The notes beneath the pieces were generated by a model. The model was given only the letters and a program-made list of their open reading frames with translations, ran no database searches and had not been told where the DNA came from. The translations under genes were made by a program, and so were the position numbers. A stretch of DNA of 63,763 nt from Zygnema cylindricum (Eukaryota > Streptophyta > Zygnematophyceae > Zygnematales > Zygnemataceae): the NCBI GenBank assembly GCA_037447655.1, contig JBBHKE010002620.1, positions 279,881 through 343,643 of the forward strand, given 5' to 3'. Shown here in pieces: positions 62,776-63,763 of this stretch; the stretch's first letter is position 1; the number at the start of each line of letters is the position of its first letter.

Positions 62776-63763
62776 CGAACCACCTGCAGTACTCGCTTTT
62801 TCTTTTCTAAGGGCAAAGAAAAACCAGTCAATGGAATCTACCCAGTGGTGTCACTTTCTGGCTATTAAAATTTGACCGTTTAATCTTTTTAACATCGTTT
62901 AAACATCTGTTTAAGTCACGAATCTTTGAAAACATCTTAACTTCTAAACACTTAAACTTTTGTTTAAACTTTTGTCTAAATGGATTTTTTGGATAGTTTA
63001 AAAAATATGCTACAACATTTGTACAAAAATAAGATTTGTTAAGAATGGAGTAGGTTGTGTATTGCATGATTTTATAAATTGTACAATTTTGATTTTATGA
63101 ATTTACAACTTTGATTTTATAAATTTTACAATTTTGTTGTCCATCATTTATGTTATGTTTTAACATATGTTTTTGCTGGAATGTAAGTGGGTCTACATTG
63201 TTTGAGAGTTTGCTCGATTTTTTTTTTTGGAAAGCATTGATTTTTGTTATAATTCTTGTAGTTTCACTATATTGTACTTTTTTGTGTCGTTCATACTTTA
63301 TTATCCTTTGTATGTTTCTTTCAAAAAATGTAATTGGAGTGAATACCATCTTATTTTGTGTGATATTCTGACTGTGGAAAACACGTTAAAAATGTTATCA
63401 AGATGCATCTTATGAGTTAAGAGATGAGTGTCGAGTTTTGTAAGAAATAGTGTCATGTTAAAGTTTAAATCAACGATTAAGCGATATTGTTAAATGTTTA
63501 AACGGTAGTTTAAGCATTCCGTTTTAACATTTAAATATATTGTTTAATCATGTAAAGAATCGTTTGAACGTTTATATAATCCTTTCAGCCTCTAAAATAC
63601 TACTTAAACATTTAAAAATTGTTCGAATGACTCATAATATCTAGTATTCCTTTTGAAACAACACTGATCTACCAGCAGGAATTAGTGTTTATCCTCTATT
63701 CCCCCTTTTTTTTTCCTTTTCTTTTCTTGTAACTCGCATTGAATGGCAGCTCTTATCACCAAA
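62776..63763. other. AT-rich right end, no gene seen
   Basis: Many TTTAAAC motifs (62875-62975 and 63455-63620). No supported ORF. It could be intron of the 62376 gene. Confidence 0.4.

Overview
This is a repeat-dominated nuclear window from a plant-lineage (streptophyte) genome. The signs are Ty1/copia and Ty3/gypsy LTR retrotransposons, primer-binding sites that match the plant initiator tRNA-Met as I know it, a cluster of AAACCCTAA teloboxes near the right end, and no bacterial gene organisation. I cannot fix the species; nothing excludes a charophyte, bryophyte, lycophyte or fern. Almost every long ORF belongs to a transposable element, and most are broken by stops and frameshifts.

Layout. 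1-9190: a LINE-type reverse transcriptase gene (+) split by two copia insertions: Copia-X (181-1676, perfect 5-bp duplication GTGCC, with a 10-N assembly gap) and Copia-1 (2583-8827, minus). 9200-10510: TA microsatellites, a TIR element and a foldback element. 11086-15860: two copies of a chimeric gag/RNase H copia derivative separated by a second LINE fragment; the second copy carries a 515-bp TRIM element. 15861-19389: left part of a Ty3/gypsy element (+) with double zinc-knuckle Gag, aspartic protease and a cytosine-5 DNA methyltransferase (DNMT) domain. 19390-44253: nested copia elements B, C, D and E, all minus; C lies inside a B LTR (duplication CTATC), E lies inside a D LTR, and B abuts a truncated D LTR. 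44254-49700: gypsy RNase H and integrase, then a second, internally deleted gypsy copy whose 3' coding end is a PHD finger. 49703-63763: MITEs, minisatellites, one probable host gene on the minus strand (53097-54659) with five TGACGTCA sites upstream, and the probable first exon of another host gene (62376) followed by teloboxes.

Main points. (1) The TRIM (13519-14033) has two 229-bp LTRs around a 57-bp core that holds only a PBS and a polypurine tract. Each LTR contains a 71-nt tRNA-like cloverleaf with A box, B box and an adjacent TTTT terminator, a tRNA counterpart of the 5S-carrying Cassandra TRIMs. (2) U3 regions of four other copia families (X, A/B, C, D) carry more degenerate tRNA-like modules in antisense orientation at a similar position. 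(3) The gypsy family combines a DNMT with a PHD finger. (4) The copias use a PBS complementary to the anticodon arm of initiator tRNA-Met (half-tRNA priming). In X, A, B, C and D this PBS is part of the gag reading frame, whose ATG lies inside the LTR. All functional statements are inferences from sequence; no search was run.
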